Part shown: piece by piece, positions 54,810 through 64,000 of the stretch | Numbering within the stretch: position 1 is the stretch's first letter | Layout of the letters: the number at the start of each line of letters is the position of its first letter | Source of the DNA: an uncultured Alteromonadaceae bacterium | Lineage (GTDB): Bacteria > Pseudomonadota > Gammaproteobacteria > Enterobacterales > Alteromonadaceae | Direction: 5' to 3' | NCBI GenBank assembly: GCA_913056495.1 | Contig: CAJXMO010000016.1 | Location: 1-64,000 of the forward strand | Length of the DNA: 64,000 nucleotides | Made by a program: the position numbers and the translations under genes | Notes under the pieces: generated by a model | Databases searched by the model: none | The model's input: only the letters and a program-made list of their open reading frames with translations | Told to the model about the DNA's origin: nothing

Positions 54810-55970
54810 TTACTCTGCTGTAAATTTATAACTCATACGTGTATGGTAAACTTCACCTGGTCGCAATAAAGTGCTTTGGAAGTTTTCCTGGTTAGGTGAG
54901 TCAGGGAAGTGTTGTGGCTCTAAACACAGCGCACTTCTATATTCAAATGTGCGACCTTTACCTTGCTTTGTCCCATCCAGGAAGTTACCACCGTAGAACT
55001 GAATACCTGGTTCTTCTGAGTAGACTTCTAATACCCGACCTGATTTAGGATCTTTTAATCGGGCCGCTAACTTAAACTCAGAAACATCTTCCTGTGTTAA
55101 TACCCAGTTATGATCATAACCAAAGCCATATTTTAACTGCTGGTTGTCCTGATTGACGCGTTGGCCAATTGGCGTTGCTTGCGTGAAATCAAATGGTGTA
55201 CCTTCAACTGGCATAAATTCGCCTGTTGGAATTAAGGTTTCGTTTACTGGCGTAATATGCTCAGCCGGGATCATAAGTTCATGATCTAAAATATCGCCTT
55301 CACCGGCTAAGTTAAAGTAACTGTGCTGAGTTAAGTTTACATGTGTTGCTTTATCTGTTGTGGCTTTATAGTCTACGAATAATTCATTGCCACTTAATCG
55401 GTAATCTACGCGCACCGTTAAATTGCCTGGATAGCCAGCTTCACCGTCCGGACTGAAGTATTGAAGTTTTAAGCCGACATCATCACCGTCTTCATAAGGT
55501 GTTACAAACCAGTTTTTATTGTCATAACCTTGATTACCACCATGCAGGTGGTTTTGTCCATCATTGGTATCTAACTGATATTCAGTGCCGTCTATATTAA
55601 TTAAGCCTTTGTCAATTCGGTTACCGTAGCGGCCAATTAATGCACCAAAGAAATAGCCGTCGTTGATGTAGCCTTCTAAATTATCATATCCGAATACGAT
55701 ATCTTCAAAATTGCCGTCTTTATCAGGGGCTTTTAGCGATGTAATGATACCACCGAAGCTAATAATCGAAACTTCGATACCCTGGTCATTGCGAAGTGTA
55801 TATTCTGTCACTTCTTCACCGTTTGGCAGGGTTCCATAGTAGCTACTTTGAATCGGGGATGCTTTTTTCTCAAAAGGTAGTGCGTTTTGTTGTTCACTTA
55901 CTGCATTACAGCCGCTTAATAATAAGCCGAATAGGGCGGCCGAGGTAAACGGAATTGCTTTTAAATTCAT
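54810..55970 (-). CDS. galM: Aldose 1-epimerase (mutarotase) lipoprotein
   Basis: 386 residues. Lipobox LLSGC (Cys21) after MNLKAIPFTSAALFGLLL, so it is envelope-anchored, unlike the cytosolic E. coli enzyme. Catalytic His in NLTQHSYFNLAG and Glu in ALCLEPQHFPDSPN; substrate-binding GGNQGYDNKNW. It interconverts alpha and beta anomers of galactose, arabinose or related sugars before uptake. Cotranscribed with the binding protein 45 nt upstream. Confidence 0.93.
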   Translation of the reverse strand: MNLKAIPFTSAALFGLLLSGCNAVSEQQNALPFEKKASPIQSSYYGTLPNGEEVTEYTLRNDQGIEVSIISFGGIITSLKAPDKDGNFEDIVFGYDNLEGYINDGYFFGALIGRYGNRIDKGLINIDGTEYQLDTNDGQNHLHGGNQGYDNKNWFVTPYEDGDDVGLKLQYFSPDGEAGYPGNLTVRVDYRLSGNELFVDYKATTDKATHVNLTQHSYFNLAGEGDILDHELMIPAEHITPVNETLIPTGEFMPVEGTPFDFTQATPIGQRVNQDNQQLKYGFGYDHNWVLTQEDVSEFKLAARLKDPKSGRVLEVYSEEPGIQFYGGNFLDGTKQGKGRTFEYRSALCLEPQHFPDSPNQENFQSTLLRPGEVYHTRMSYKFTAE

Positions 55971-56015
55971 TTTCTTCTCCAGGTTTCCACTTTGTGCTTA
56001 GTTTAATTTTCCGGT

Positions 56016-56891
56016 TTATAACTCATTGATATCTAACCAAAGCCTTTTATCTTCAAACGGAGTTGTGTCAGGTACAAATGGATTGTCAATTTCAAACAAT
56101 ACACGCTCGGTTAAATGTGCTTTTTCGATTACATCCTTGATCATAGGGTTGCCAAAAAAGTATCGGTCGAAACTGCCATCTTCAATTGCCTGATTTAATC
56201 CGCTTTCAATTTTTTGCGCGAGCTCAGTATTATTCTTATTCACCCATAAGTATGCCGGCATTGGGTATTTAACTAAAATTCGTTTTTCTACTGTCAGAGG
56301 CAGTTCTGGTCTGGCGGCAATCTCAGACCATGGCTCGTGTACACCTCTTGGAAAATAGTCGTAACGTCCACCTTCTAGCATATAGAACAGATTTTCATAT
56401 CTTCGGGTCACGACCATGGGGATACCAGCATTTTTTAGTATTTTAGTATCAGCCCAAGTGCGCTCTTGTGCTGCGGTTAGCTGTTTTAAATCCTCAAAGG
56501 TATTCACATTATCAAATTTATATTGATTGCCTTCGCGAATAATGAAAATTCTGTGGCCTAAAAGTCCTTTATAAAGCGGAATTCTAATGGGTTGAATTTG
56601 TGCTTCTAATTCTTTGGAAGTCCCTGTCCAGGCAACATCCAGGCGATTCGATTTAAGTTGCTCAATCATAGTTGATTGTGGCAAAAAACTACTGGCAGGT
56701 TTGTAGACATAGGTATTATCGGTATCGTAAGACAAGGCCAGTTTGACCAGACCAAATTGGTATTCTTCTTTAGCGCCATTGCCTTCAACTTGGTTATGTC
56801 TTATCTGAATGGTTTCTGCTCTTAGGTTATTAGCCGTTAAAACAGAAAGTAGGCTAGCGAAAATGAGTGTGAGTTTTACCAACTTAGTCAT
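56016..56891 (-). CDS. Periplasmic solute-binding protein (family 3-like)
   Basis: 291 residues. Signal peptide MTKLVKLTLIFASLLSVLTANNLRA. The mature part has the bilobed type II pattern: LKSNRLDVAWTGTSKELE, then YENLFYMLEGGRYDYFPRGVHEPWSEI and a C-terminal return strand KNNTELAQKIESGLNQAIEDGSFDRYFF. Similar proteins occur without ABC partners. None is encoded here, so it may be a sensor ligand-binding protein. Sits between TonB receptor and mutarotase genes. Confidence 0.8.
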   Translation of the reverse strand: MTKLVKLTLIFASLLSVLTANNLRAETIQIRHNQVEGNGAKEEYQFGLVKLALSYDTDNTYVYKPASSFLPQSTMIEQLKSNRLDVAWTGTSKELEAQIQPIRIPLYKGLLGHRIFIIREGNQYKFDNVNTFEDLKQLTAAQERTWADTKILKNAGIPMVVTRRYENLFYMLEGGRYDYFPRGVHEPWSEIAARPELPLTVEKRILVKYPMPAYLWVNKNNTELAQKIESGLNQAIEDGSFDRYFFGNPMIKDVIEKAHLTERVLFEIDNPFVPDTTPFEDKRLWLDINEL

Positions 56892-57084
56892 CTTAAACCT
56901 CTATAATGATTTATGGTATATTAGTTATAATAATACTTAATTACAATGCTTTAATAAAGCATTTAATAATTGTGATGGAATTGTTGTATAGAATATACGT
57001 GGAATAGAATTAAATTGAAATATAGCTTAGATTATAAAAGGTAAGATTTTAATTTTTTATAGAAAAATAAAATATTTAGAAATA

Positions 57085-57110
57085 AAAAACCCCACTAATG
57101 TGGGGTTTTT
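57085..57110. terminator. Terminator of the TonB receptor gene
   Basis: AAAAACCCCAC, TAAT loop, GTGGGGTTTTT. The 6-bp GC stem with A and T tracts follows the receptor stop codon by about 20 nt on the minus strand and also precedes the binding-protein promoter region. Confidence 0.9.
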
Positions 57111-57131
57111 GCTTAAGAGATTGCGACTCTA

Positions 57132-59924
57132 TTAGAAAGAGTAGCGAACACCCACAGCATATGTGCGTGAATAGATGTTGGTAGCAAAGTTAAATGTATC
57201 TACGTTGCCTTTACCATAATGGTTTTGATACTTGTCATCTAAGATGTTAGTTGCATCTAATGTAACCATTAAGTCTTCAGTAATATCATAGCTAAACTGG
57301 AAGTCTAAACTTTGCTCTGGTTTGCTCCAGAATTGAAGTGGGTTAGCAAAGAATAAAGCTTCGTTACCTGTATAGAAAGCTTCGCGCCATACGTATGATA
57401 AACGCATGTCGAAGTTTTCTTTTTCATAGAAGGTAACAACACTGTATGAAGAATCAGATACACCTGACATCTTAGATTTCACAACCGCTGCTACAGAGCC
57501 ATCAGCGTTAAAGTCAGTTGTACTTTGTTCTGAATCTAACTGAGTATAACTGGCTTGCACACCGACACCGTCTAAGATTTCAGGTAGGTCTTCAGGTACA
57601 TAAACCAAACCAACTTCCATACCTGATAGTTCACCATCTGATGCATTAACCGGTGCAGTTAAGATGTAATCACGTTCAACATCATCTTCACCTACACGAC
57701 GAACTACTTTCGAACCATTGATAACTAAACCATCAATTTCACGCTTAAACATTGCACCATAAAGTGAGCTACCCGGTGCAAAATACCACTCTAAAGAAAC
57801 ATCATAGTTTTTCGATTTGGTAGGTTGTAAATCTGGGTTACCACCATTACCCGTACCGTATGAAATGCCTTCAGTTAAAGGGTCATACCAGAACTGTAAT
57901 GCACTTAATGAGTTAAATGAAGGCATACGTAAGGTTTGGGTATAAGCAATACGACCAACTAAGTCGTCAGTTATATCCCAGTTTACAGTAAAGCTAGGGA
58001 GTACCTCACGTTGGTTACTTTCAGCAACATCATTGTTGCCGTCAAAATCCCAGAACTCCATATCTTGTTTGTAATCAACATAACGGACACCGAATTCACC
58101 GCTGACATCACCATATCTGTAATCTGCTGTTGCATACAGAGCAAATGCATCTTCAGAAATGTCAAATGTTTGCGTTAGAGGATCTTTTTCGTATTGGTAG
58201 ACAGAGCGTACTGCATCTTCATTCGCTAACATGTATAAGCCATTGGCAGTGATATAACTATCCATTACATCTGCACGGCCAAACATATAGTCGTCAACTT
58301 TTTTGGTAAAGCCTGAGCCGTCACCTGAGCCACCAGCGTCTACAATTGCTTGTGCCATTTCATCAACACGCATAACTGTAGTAGCACTTTGCTCACGGGC
58401 GAAGTTATCAGCGCCACGTTGTTCTATTTTGGCACCAAAGCGTACTTTTTCGATAAATGAATCAACAAAGTATTCACCGTCGACTTTAAAAGTTACAGCG
58501 TCACCATCTTGTTTACCGCCGTTGTCATATAAAGTGCCTGAATTCCAGTTTCTTGGTTCAGCCATATCTGATTCATCAACGGCCGTTTCAGGGTTATCCC
58601 AAAATTCGATAGCAGGTACACCTTCACCGTTATTGAAGTCAACGTCTAAGCCATATGCCTGGCGATCAAATCGCATTGCAAAAAAGTTAGTTTCAAATGT
58701 ACTTTTCTGGAAAACTAACTCAGAGTTAATGCTCAAATCTAATGTTGGCATCCACTTAGCACCTAAAGCGAATAGGTAGCTATCCGTTTTACCTGTTGTC
58801 GCATCACCACTTTGGAAGCCATTTGGTGCGTATACTTCACGCTCTTTAATGATATTAGTGCCATCAAATAAGATAGGATCATCAATCAGCAGGTTGCCAG
58901 GGTTACCATCTGACTCAAATGTATTGGTAAACCATAAAGAATTTTGTAATTCCTGACGGTAGCCTGTGTAAAAGCCTTCAGCTAATAACTCTAACTCTTC
59001 ATTAACGGCCCATTGGAATGAAACACTTGCAGCAGGACGTTCACGATTCGCTTCACCGACAGTACCAAACATAGCGTCTCTAGCTAATAGGTAAGGAATT
59101 TCTTGGTCGCCTACCGTTAAAGTTGATCCTGCTTCGCTTGGTAAACCATTGGTTAAGCCTGGCGTCCAATAGCCACTAGCTGCACCAAAGTTCATGATTT
59201 TATAAGGTTGATGACCAACGGGCGCGTTTGCTGAGAAAAACGGGAATGCAGCACCGGCAACCACGCCGTCATCTCGGAAGTTGGTTTCTACATAAGAAAC
59301 GTTAACCAAAGCCCCGATTTCACCTAAGTCAGTTTCCCAGCGGTTACTGACTAACGCACTTAAATTAGGGTCAATTTTTTTAGGCTGGTCAGCATAAATA
59401 CCACGTGCCGCTAAAACAACTTTAGAGCCTTCAAAGTCAAATGGGCGGTTGGTTTCAATGTTAATTGAACCAGCAATACCACGCTCAGTTTGTGAAGCAG
59501 AGCGAGTTTTAAATACTGTTACATTTGATAATAAACTCGCCGGAATATCTTGTAGTGCAACCGCACGACCTGTACCGGTAAATACGTCACGACCGTTAAC
59601 TGTGGTATGCACATCGTTTAAACCACGAATCGATACTGAACTGACTTCACCGCCGCCACGGCCAGTTACCTGAACACCAGTAACACGTTGTAGAGCTTCT
59701 ACTACGTTGTTATCCGGGAATTTACCAATGTCTTCTGCAACAATTGAGTCGACAATTTGAGTATTAAAACGTTTGTTATTTAACGCTTTATTTAAACTGC
59801 CTTTAATCCCGCGTACCTGGATTACCTCAACATCTTCATTTTGTGTTTCTTCTTCGGCCGCTAAAACAGGTTGTGCTAGTAACGCGGTTAAAACTGCACT
59901 TGCGATAGCTGATTTTGAGTACAT
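57132..59924 (-). CDS. TonB-dependent outer-membrane receptor
   Basis: 930 residues. Signal peptide of about 22 residues (QPVLAAE), then the plug domain with IGKFPDNNVVEALQRVTGVQ and GGGEVSSVSIRGLNDVHTT, typical of Caulobacter-type sugar receptors, and the 22-strand barrel ending in the aromatic YAVGVRYSF. Takes up oligosaccharides, by context arabinan or galactan fragments. Follows the GH43 gene by 110 nt. Confidence 0.95.
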   Translation of the reverse strand: MYSKSAIASAVLTALLAQPVLAAEEETQNEDVEVIQVRGIKGSLNKALNNKRFNTQIVDSIVAEDIGKFPDNNVVEALQRVTGVQVTGRGGGEVSSVSIRGLNDVHTTVNGRDVFTGTGRAVALQDIPASLLSNVTVFKTRSASQTERGIAGSINIETNRPFDFEGSKVVLAARGIYADQPKKIDPNLSALVSNRWETDLGEIGALVNVSYVETNFRDDGVVAGAAFPFFSANAPVGHQPYKIMNFGAASGYWTPGLTNGLPSEAGSTLTVGDQEIPYLLARDAMFGTVGEANRERPAASVSFQWAVNEELELLAEGFYTGYRQELQNSLWFTNTFESDGNPGNLLIDDPILFDGTNIIKEREVYAPNGFQSGDATTGKTDSYLFALGAKWMPTLDLSINSELVFQKSTFETNFFAMRFDRQAYGLDVDFNNGEGVPAIEFWDNPETAVDESDMAEPRNWNSGTLYDNGGKQDGDAVTFKVDGEYFVDSFIEKVRFGAKIEQRGADNFAREQSATTVMRVDEMAQAIVDAGGSGDGSGFTKKVDDYMFGRADVMDSYITANGLYMLANEDAVRSVYQYEKDPLTQTFDISEDAFALYATADYRYGDVSGEFGVRYVDYKQDMEFWDFDGNNDVAESNQREVLPSFTVNWDITDDLVGRIAYTQTLRMPSFNSLSALQFWYDPLTEGISYGTGNGGNPDLQPTKSKNYDVSLEWYFAPGSSLYGAMFKREIDGLVINGSKVVRRVGEDDVERDYILTAPVNASDGELSGMEVGLVYVPEDLPEILDGVGVQASYTQLDSEQSTTDFNADGSVAAVVKSKMSGVSDSSYSVVTFYEKENFDMRLSYVWREAFYTGNEALFFANPLQFWSKPEQSLDFQFSYDITEDLMVTLDATNILDDKYQNHYGKGNVDTFNFATNIYSRTYAVGVRYSF

Positions 59925-59956
59925 AGTTGTAACTCCGTAATTATATTCGTTTTATT

Positions 59957-60018
59957 GAAACAGTCTGCGCTGTTTCATCTTATTCATTATGGGATATAGA
60001 GGAGGGCAAGCCTCCTCT
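59957..60018 (-). other. Two hairpins between the GH43 and TonB receptor genes
   Basis: GAAACAG/CTGTTTC (59957-59976, 6-nt loop) and AGAGGAGG/CCTCCTCT (59998-60018, 5-nt loop). Neither has a T tract on the minus strand. They could protect or partially terminate a polycistronic mRNA to set receptor versus enzyme levels. Confidence 0.45.
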
Positions 60019-60033
60019 AATCAACTTGGCTGA

Positions 60034-63000
60034 TTATTCTTCAGTTGGAACTTCACCTTCATTGAACAATTCTTGTACTTTGCTCGCTGAAATTGAGTTA
60101 CCGAATACTTTCAGTTCATCAATTGCACCATTGTATGGTGTATCCCAGTGGTTAACGCCTAAACCAAAGTAGGTTGTACCACCTGTACCAAATACATTCG
60201 GGAAGTTCACGCCTTCAAACTTAGACTCACCATTTACATAAACCTGAACAGCACCATCTGCTACTGAGAAGGCTATATGTGTCCACTCATTTGCCGGGAT
60301 TTTTTCAGGTAAGTTACCGTCGTACCATGCAGTACCTGACCATAAACGACTTGCACCACCCGGAGACGGTACAAAGCTTATCCAGCTCGATGTATTAGCT
60401 GCACCAAAGAAGGTGGTTGTATAGTCAGTAATCACGTTTGGTTTTAACCACATAGAGACAGCATAGTCATAAGTGGTAATCAGGTTATCCGGTAATCTAA
60501 CACCAGATGCTCCATCAAGCATAAGTGCGTCACCTTTAACACCTTGAACATACGAGACTGAACCGCCTTCGTTGTCAATACGGTCACCTGTTACAGTACC
60601 AGGTTCTGCGGCATCACCAATTGTTGTTAAGTCACCCTCAAAGCTATATTCAGCCGGAGCGAGTGATTTAATGGTGACATCAAATACTTTTGTATCTGTG
60701 TAGAAGCTACCGTCGGCTTTTTGGAACGCTATGTTCGCAGTTAAGGTTGCCTCTTGGTCACCTAACTCACCGCTTGGCTGAGTGACCACCGCACGACCGT
60801 TCTCAACTTTTAAGAAATCCGGATTGCTAGATGTCCAGCTAATACCTGAAACAAATGGGCCAACTCGTAATAAGTCAAAGCTTTCACGAACCGCACTGGT
60901 ATCACCTAAATCAAGCGCTTCTTTGATAACCACAGCAAAATCTTCAGGATCTGTCAGGTTATTTTTCGCAGCACCATTAATATCCAGTGATGATAATGCG
61001 TAGTCATAAATGATTAGCTCATCGATTGCACCATTAAAAGGTAAGTCCCAATGGTTTACACCTAATGCAAAGTAGCTGCCTTCAGCGCTGAATAAGTCTT
61101 TATAAGCACTGGTGCTCGCTTTAAGTTCTCCGTTAATATAGAACTTAGCTTCGCCATTATTGACTGTTGCAGCAAGATGACTCCACTCCCCGGTTGGAAT
61201 TGTCATACCTGAAACCAAGTCAATCCACTGCTCGCTACCACTCCACAGCATAGTTTCACCAGCCCAGTTACCAGGCAAGAAGCTTAACCAGTTATTTGTG
61301 TTTTGTGCACCAAAGAAGCTGGTTGAGAAGTTAGTAATTTCAGTTGGGTTAATCCAGAATGAAACTGTGTATTGGAAGCTGTCAATCAAGTCATCCGGTA
61401 AACGAACACCTGATGCGCCATCTAAAGAGACCGCTTTACCTTCCTGACCATCAACATAGGCTTCTGTTCCGCCAGTGTTGTCAATGCGGTCACCGGTAAT
61501 TGTTCCTGCACCAAAATCACCTAAAGATACGGCTAAGCTATCTTCAAATTTATAGTGAGCCGTTGCATTTTTAAATGCAGGGCGTGCTTTTAACTCAATG
61601 GTAAAGGATTTAGTCACGCTTTGGCCATTCAGGCTAATGGTCGCTTCTAAATCGACAACCTGATCACCACGATCCGGCGTTGGGATAAAGATAGAACCAT
61701 CATTACCAATGTAGTATTCATCGCTGCTGTTCCAGCTAATTTGTGCACCGCTGCGACCAACCATAGGGATTTCAAAGTTTTCTTCGTTAATGGTTAATAC
61801 TGTAGGTAATTCTAATGTTTCCTGAACATCAGCCAGAATTTCAGCTGTCGCAGAGATATCATCAACATGGCTTGCCCACATTGTTGAGTTGTCGCTTGCT
61901 ACGCCAGATAAGGTTTGTACCACTTCTTGACGTGCATCGTCCCACTGCCATTTAGCAACCGCCTGGAAAGTACCAGATTCAAGCTCAAGTACGACCTGAC
62001 CTGCAGACAACATATGCCAGGTACCAGTATCACTGCCTGATACAGTATGATCCTGGTTCAATGAAATATGACCTGAAGGGATTGATTGGTAGTTAACTTC
62101 GCTACCAAAATTAATAAATTTATAATGACCTGGGATATCAGTCTCATTGACGACGTTATCACCGTCAAGTGGCACATAACGTTGTGGAGATGCTACTAAC
62201 CAGCCATCTGCGGTTGCAAATAGCTCATGCGTGCGCACCTGGTGAGCGTTAGCATTATTCGGGAATTCAGTTGCGCTTTGTGGGAAGCGGGTATGAGTCA
62301 CCATTAAATGACGACCGCTTTCTTCATCGTATAAAGCCGAGTTATGACCCGGTGCATTATAACCCCAAGCTTGTGCCTCTTCAGCTACTTCCTGAGTATA
62401 AACAAAACCGCCAATTAATTTGACACCCATGTCCAAACCACCGGCGCCTGCGATATCATTGCCTGCAGCATCTAAATAAGGGCCATCAGGCGTTTTTGAA
62501 CGTGCGATTCTAACATTATAACCTTCGTTATAATTAAAGCCTGCAGTTGATACCATTAAGTAATAATAATCCGTTTCCGGGCTATAAAAAACGTATGGAC
62601 CTTCAATTGCACGGAAGTCACCACCGGTTAGGTGTTTACCATAACCTTGGCCTTCAACCGGCATACCGGTTGCTTCATCCATTTCCAGAATAAAGATACC
62701 GCCAGAATATGAACCGTAAACCATCCATAAAGCGCCGTCTTTATCATAAAATGCGGTTGGGTCGATTACGTTAGGATCGACGTTCCCGTACCAAGTCTCT
62801 TTGCCGTTGTCTAATGGATATTCTTCAAACTCAGGGAAATAATCTTGCATTTCCCACCTTAAATTCCCATCAGCATCTTCAAGTTGGTTTCCATCTGCAT
62901 CTTTTATTGGTATCGGGTTTCCATTCGCATCCAATTTTTGAATGGGGGTATTTTTATAACCACTGCGTAAGAAAACCCCTTTGTCTACATAAGGGCCTTC

Positions 63001-63594
63001 AATTGAATCTGCTTCGGCTAAACCTAAATATGAACGGTTCCAGCACACTTCATCTACTTCTGCAGTGTCTGGGTTATCTTGTGCACAGTGGTTGTAATAG
63101 AACCAGTATTTCCCGTTAGGCGCTTTAATAACATTAGCAGCCCAGTTGCCTTTATAGCCACCAGTCCATTCGATGCCTTCGGCTATTTCTGTAGTATAGA
63201 CATCAAATAATGGTGAATCATCCACCTGAAGTGTTTCTGCTGTATAGGATGTGCCATCAGCCAATGAAAATGTTTCTTCTTCGGTTGCAGGGTTTGAAAT
63301 ATATTCCCAGTTCATTAAATCAGTTGATTTTGCTGCACCCAAATGTGAACCAAAAATATAATAAGTATCACCATCTTTAATCACTGATGGGTCATGGACA
63401 GTCACATCAGTAAACATAGCACTGCCAGTGTCTGGATTTAAAACCTCTGAACTGGGTGCGTCAGGTATCACGCTTGAAGCTGTACCCGGGTTAGCTGGAG
63501 CTGGTGTTGTTGATAATGTTTCACCATCATCTGTACCACAAGCTGTGATGGCTAAAACACTGCTGAGCAGCAATGTTATTTTGTTTAATTTCAT
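60034..63594 (-). CDS. Multidomain GH43 arabinan-active lipoprotein
   Basis: 1186 residues. Lipobox LAITAC (Cys19). The GH43 five-blade propeller (about 60-480) starts with VTVHDPSVIKDGDTYY (catalytic base Asp68) and has NVDPNVIDPTAFYDKDGALWMVYGSYSGG, as in endo-1,5-alpha-L-arabinanases. A GH43_C2-like beta domain (490-600), two Ig-like domains (about 610-680 and 900-990) and two LamG domains (about 685-880 and 1000-1180) follow. The LamG copies are recent-looking duplicates sharing SGVRLPD and ALGVNHWD. Probably surface-anchored, with LamG as carbohydrate-binding arms. Confidence 0.92.
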   Translation of the reverse strand: MKLNKITLLLSSVLAITACGTDDGETLSTTPAPANPGTASSVIPDAPSSEVLNPDTGSAMFTDVTVHDPSVIKDGDTYYIFGSHLGAAKSTDLMNWEYISNPATEEETFSLADGTSYTAETLQVDDSPLFDVYTTEIAEGIEWTGGYKGNWAANVIKAPNGKYWFYYNHCAQDNPDTAEVDEVCWNRSYLGLAEADSIEGPYVDKGVFLRSGYKNTPIQKLDANGNPIPIKDADGNQLEDADGNLRWEMQDYFPEFEEYPLDNGKETWYGNVDPNVIDPTAFYDKDGALWMVYGSYSGGIFILEMDEATGMPVEGQGYGKHLTGGDFRAIEGPYVFYSPETDYYYLMVSTAGFNYNEGYNVRIARSKTPDGPYLDAAGNDIAGAGGLDMGVKLIGGFVYTQEVAEEAQAWGYNAPGHNSALYDEESGRHLMVTHTRFPQSATEFPNNANAHQVRTHELFATADGWLVASPQRYVPLDGDNVVNETDIPGHYKFINFGSEVNYQSIPSGHISLNQDHTVSGSDTGTWHMLSAGQVVLELESGTFQAVAKWQWDDARQEVVQTLSGVASDNSTMWASHVDDISATAEILADVQETLELPTVLTINEENFEIPMVGRSGAQISWNSSDEYYIGNDGSIFIPTPDRGDQVVDLEATISLNGQSVTKSFTIELKARPAFKNATAHYKFEDSLAVSLGDFGAGTITGDRIDNTGGTEAYVDGQEGKAVSLDGASGVRLPDDLIDSFQYTVSFWINPTEITNFSTSFFGAQNTNNWLSFLPGNWAGETMLWSGSEQWIDLVSGMTIPTGEWSHLAATVNNGEAKFYINGELKASTSAYKDLFSAEGSYFALGVNHWDLPFNGAIDELIIYDYALSSLDINGAAKNNLTDPEDFAVVIKEALDLGDTSAVRESFDLLRVGPFVSGISWTSSNPDFLKVENGRAVVTQPSGELGDQEATLTANIAFQKADGSFYTDTKVFDVTIKSLAPAEYSFEGDLTTIGDAAEPGTVTGDRIDNEGGSVSYVQGVKGDALMLDGASGVRLPDNLITTYDYAVSMWLKPNVITDYTTTFFGAANTSSWISFVPSPGGASRLWSGTAWYDGNLPEKIPANEWTHIAFSVADGAVQVYVNGESKFEGVNFPNVFGTGGTTYFGLGVNHWDTPYNGAIDELKVFGNSISASKVQELFNEGEVPTEE

Positions 63595-63967
63595 CTAAAA
63601 GCCCTCTTGATTTGAGATGTTTTTATTCATTTGTCATTAAAATGATAAATGTCGTGTGTTTATGTATACATATCCGTAATAACACATTATTGTAATTTAA
63701 TAATACTATTTAAACTGTGTCAATATGTTTGAATAGTAAATTTTTTGTTAATTGGTGTCGGTTAGTGTAGATTAGAGTTTTAACTTTCGCTACAACAGAG
63801 TAAAAATGCGGACAATAGGGAAATAGGGTTATTTCCTTACTGTATTATTTATAATAAAAAAAACTGTAAAAGCGAGGTGTTATGCAAATTTTTTATTAAT
63901 AAATTAGTTGTAAAAAGTTAATATGAGAAACAACCGTTATAAATGTAGTCAATAATTGGTAATTTGC
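63595..63967 (-). promoter_or_regulatory. GH43-TonB promoter region
   Basis: AT-rich region upstream of GH43. The 12-bp palindrome TATGTATACATA (63661-63672) and TGTTAATTGGTGT (63746-63758), the latter resembling motifs before araB and the symporter, are candidate operators. No -35/-10 pair fixed. Confidence 0.35.
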
Positions 63968-64000
63968 ATGTCGATTGAAAATTGGAATAGCACAGCTGAA
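63968..64000 (+). CDS. Possible start of a further gene, cut by the window
   Basis: An ATG at 63968 opens a frame of 11 codons to the window end (MSIENWNSTAE). No ribosome-binding site is evident. Divergent from GH43, where a regulator might be expected. Too short to identify. Confidence 0.25.
   Translation, partial: MSIENWNSTAE

Overview
The window is a chromosomal segment of a marine gammaproteobacterium, most likely an Alteromonadales polysaccharide degrader (Alteromonadaceae, Catenovulum/Paraglaciecola-like). This rests on gene content: a RelA-type stringent factor, gltX flanked by tRNA-Ala(GGC) and tRNA-Val(TAC) as in enteric bacteria, a Caulobacter-type TonB receptor beside a multidomain arabinan-active GH43, an SGLT-type sugar symporter, and moderate AT richness. 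The genus is inference.

Layout. 1-10.1 kb is core genome: tRNA-Glu and tRNA-Ala with a consensus promoter, gltX, tRNA-Val, rlmD-relA-mazG, small membrane and secreted proteins, a CBS protein, two complementary bacterioferritin subunits and a PqiA-domain protein. 10.4-20.5 kb holds a Sel1 protein and the L-arabinose block: araB-araD-araA, a divergent FCD-type GntR regulator, an SDR sugar dehydrogenase with an SMP-30 lactonase, and a sodium/sugar symporter, followed by an RDD protein.

20.75-47.1 kb is an integrated element of about 26.35 kb. It has split a host tRNA-Leu(CAA) gene in the anticodon loop. The 5' half lies at 20718-20756, the 3' half at 47101-47154, and both share the 8-bp core ATTCAAAA. 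The halves join into a perfect 85-nt tRNA whose acceptor stem pairs. Just inside its left end the element carries a complete, slightly different tRNA-Leu(CAA) at 20885-20969 that can replace the destroyed gene. Cargo in order: a DUF6641/DUF2787/double-AAA ATPase/tyrosine recombinase cluster; a plasmid-like part with 22-bp spaced repeats, a terminator-like leader and a Rep_trans-like protein; a DNA-damage set (SRAP, UmuD, UmuC, a frameshifted endonuclease I) with a LexA-box-like site; a short KdpD, KdpE and TrkH potassium module; an IS982-family insertion sequence; a GIY-YIG-like protein; a PstI/BsuBI-type restriction-modification pair; a four-gene envelope cluster with an FG-GAP lipoprotein; an XRE regulator; and the attR-proximal integrase.

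47.2-52.4 kb returns to core genes: a periplasmic protein, dnaB, a DUF4250 protein, nadE, glnB and a rhodanese. 52.5-63.6 kb is an arabinan or galactose/arabinose oligosaccharide locus on the minus strand: GH43 lipoprotein, TonB receptor, periplasmic binding protein, aldose 1-epimerase lipoprotein and a GH97 lipoprotein, with a 270-bp MITE-like element between the last two. Inferred flow: GH43 cuts arabinan at the surface, the TonB receptor imports oligosaccharides, GH97 and mutarotase act in the envelope, the symporter takes up sugar, and AraBDA feeds the pentose phosphate pathway.
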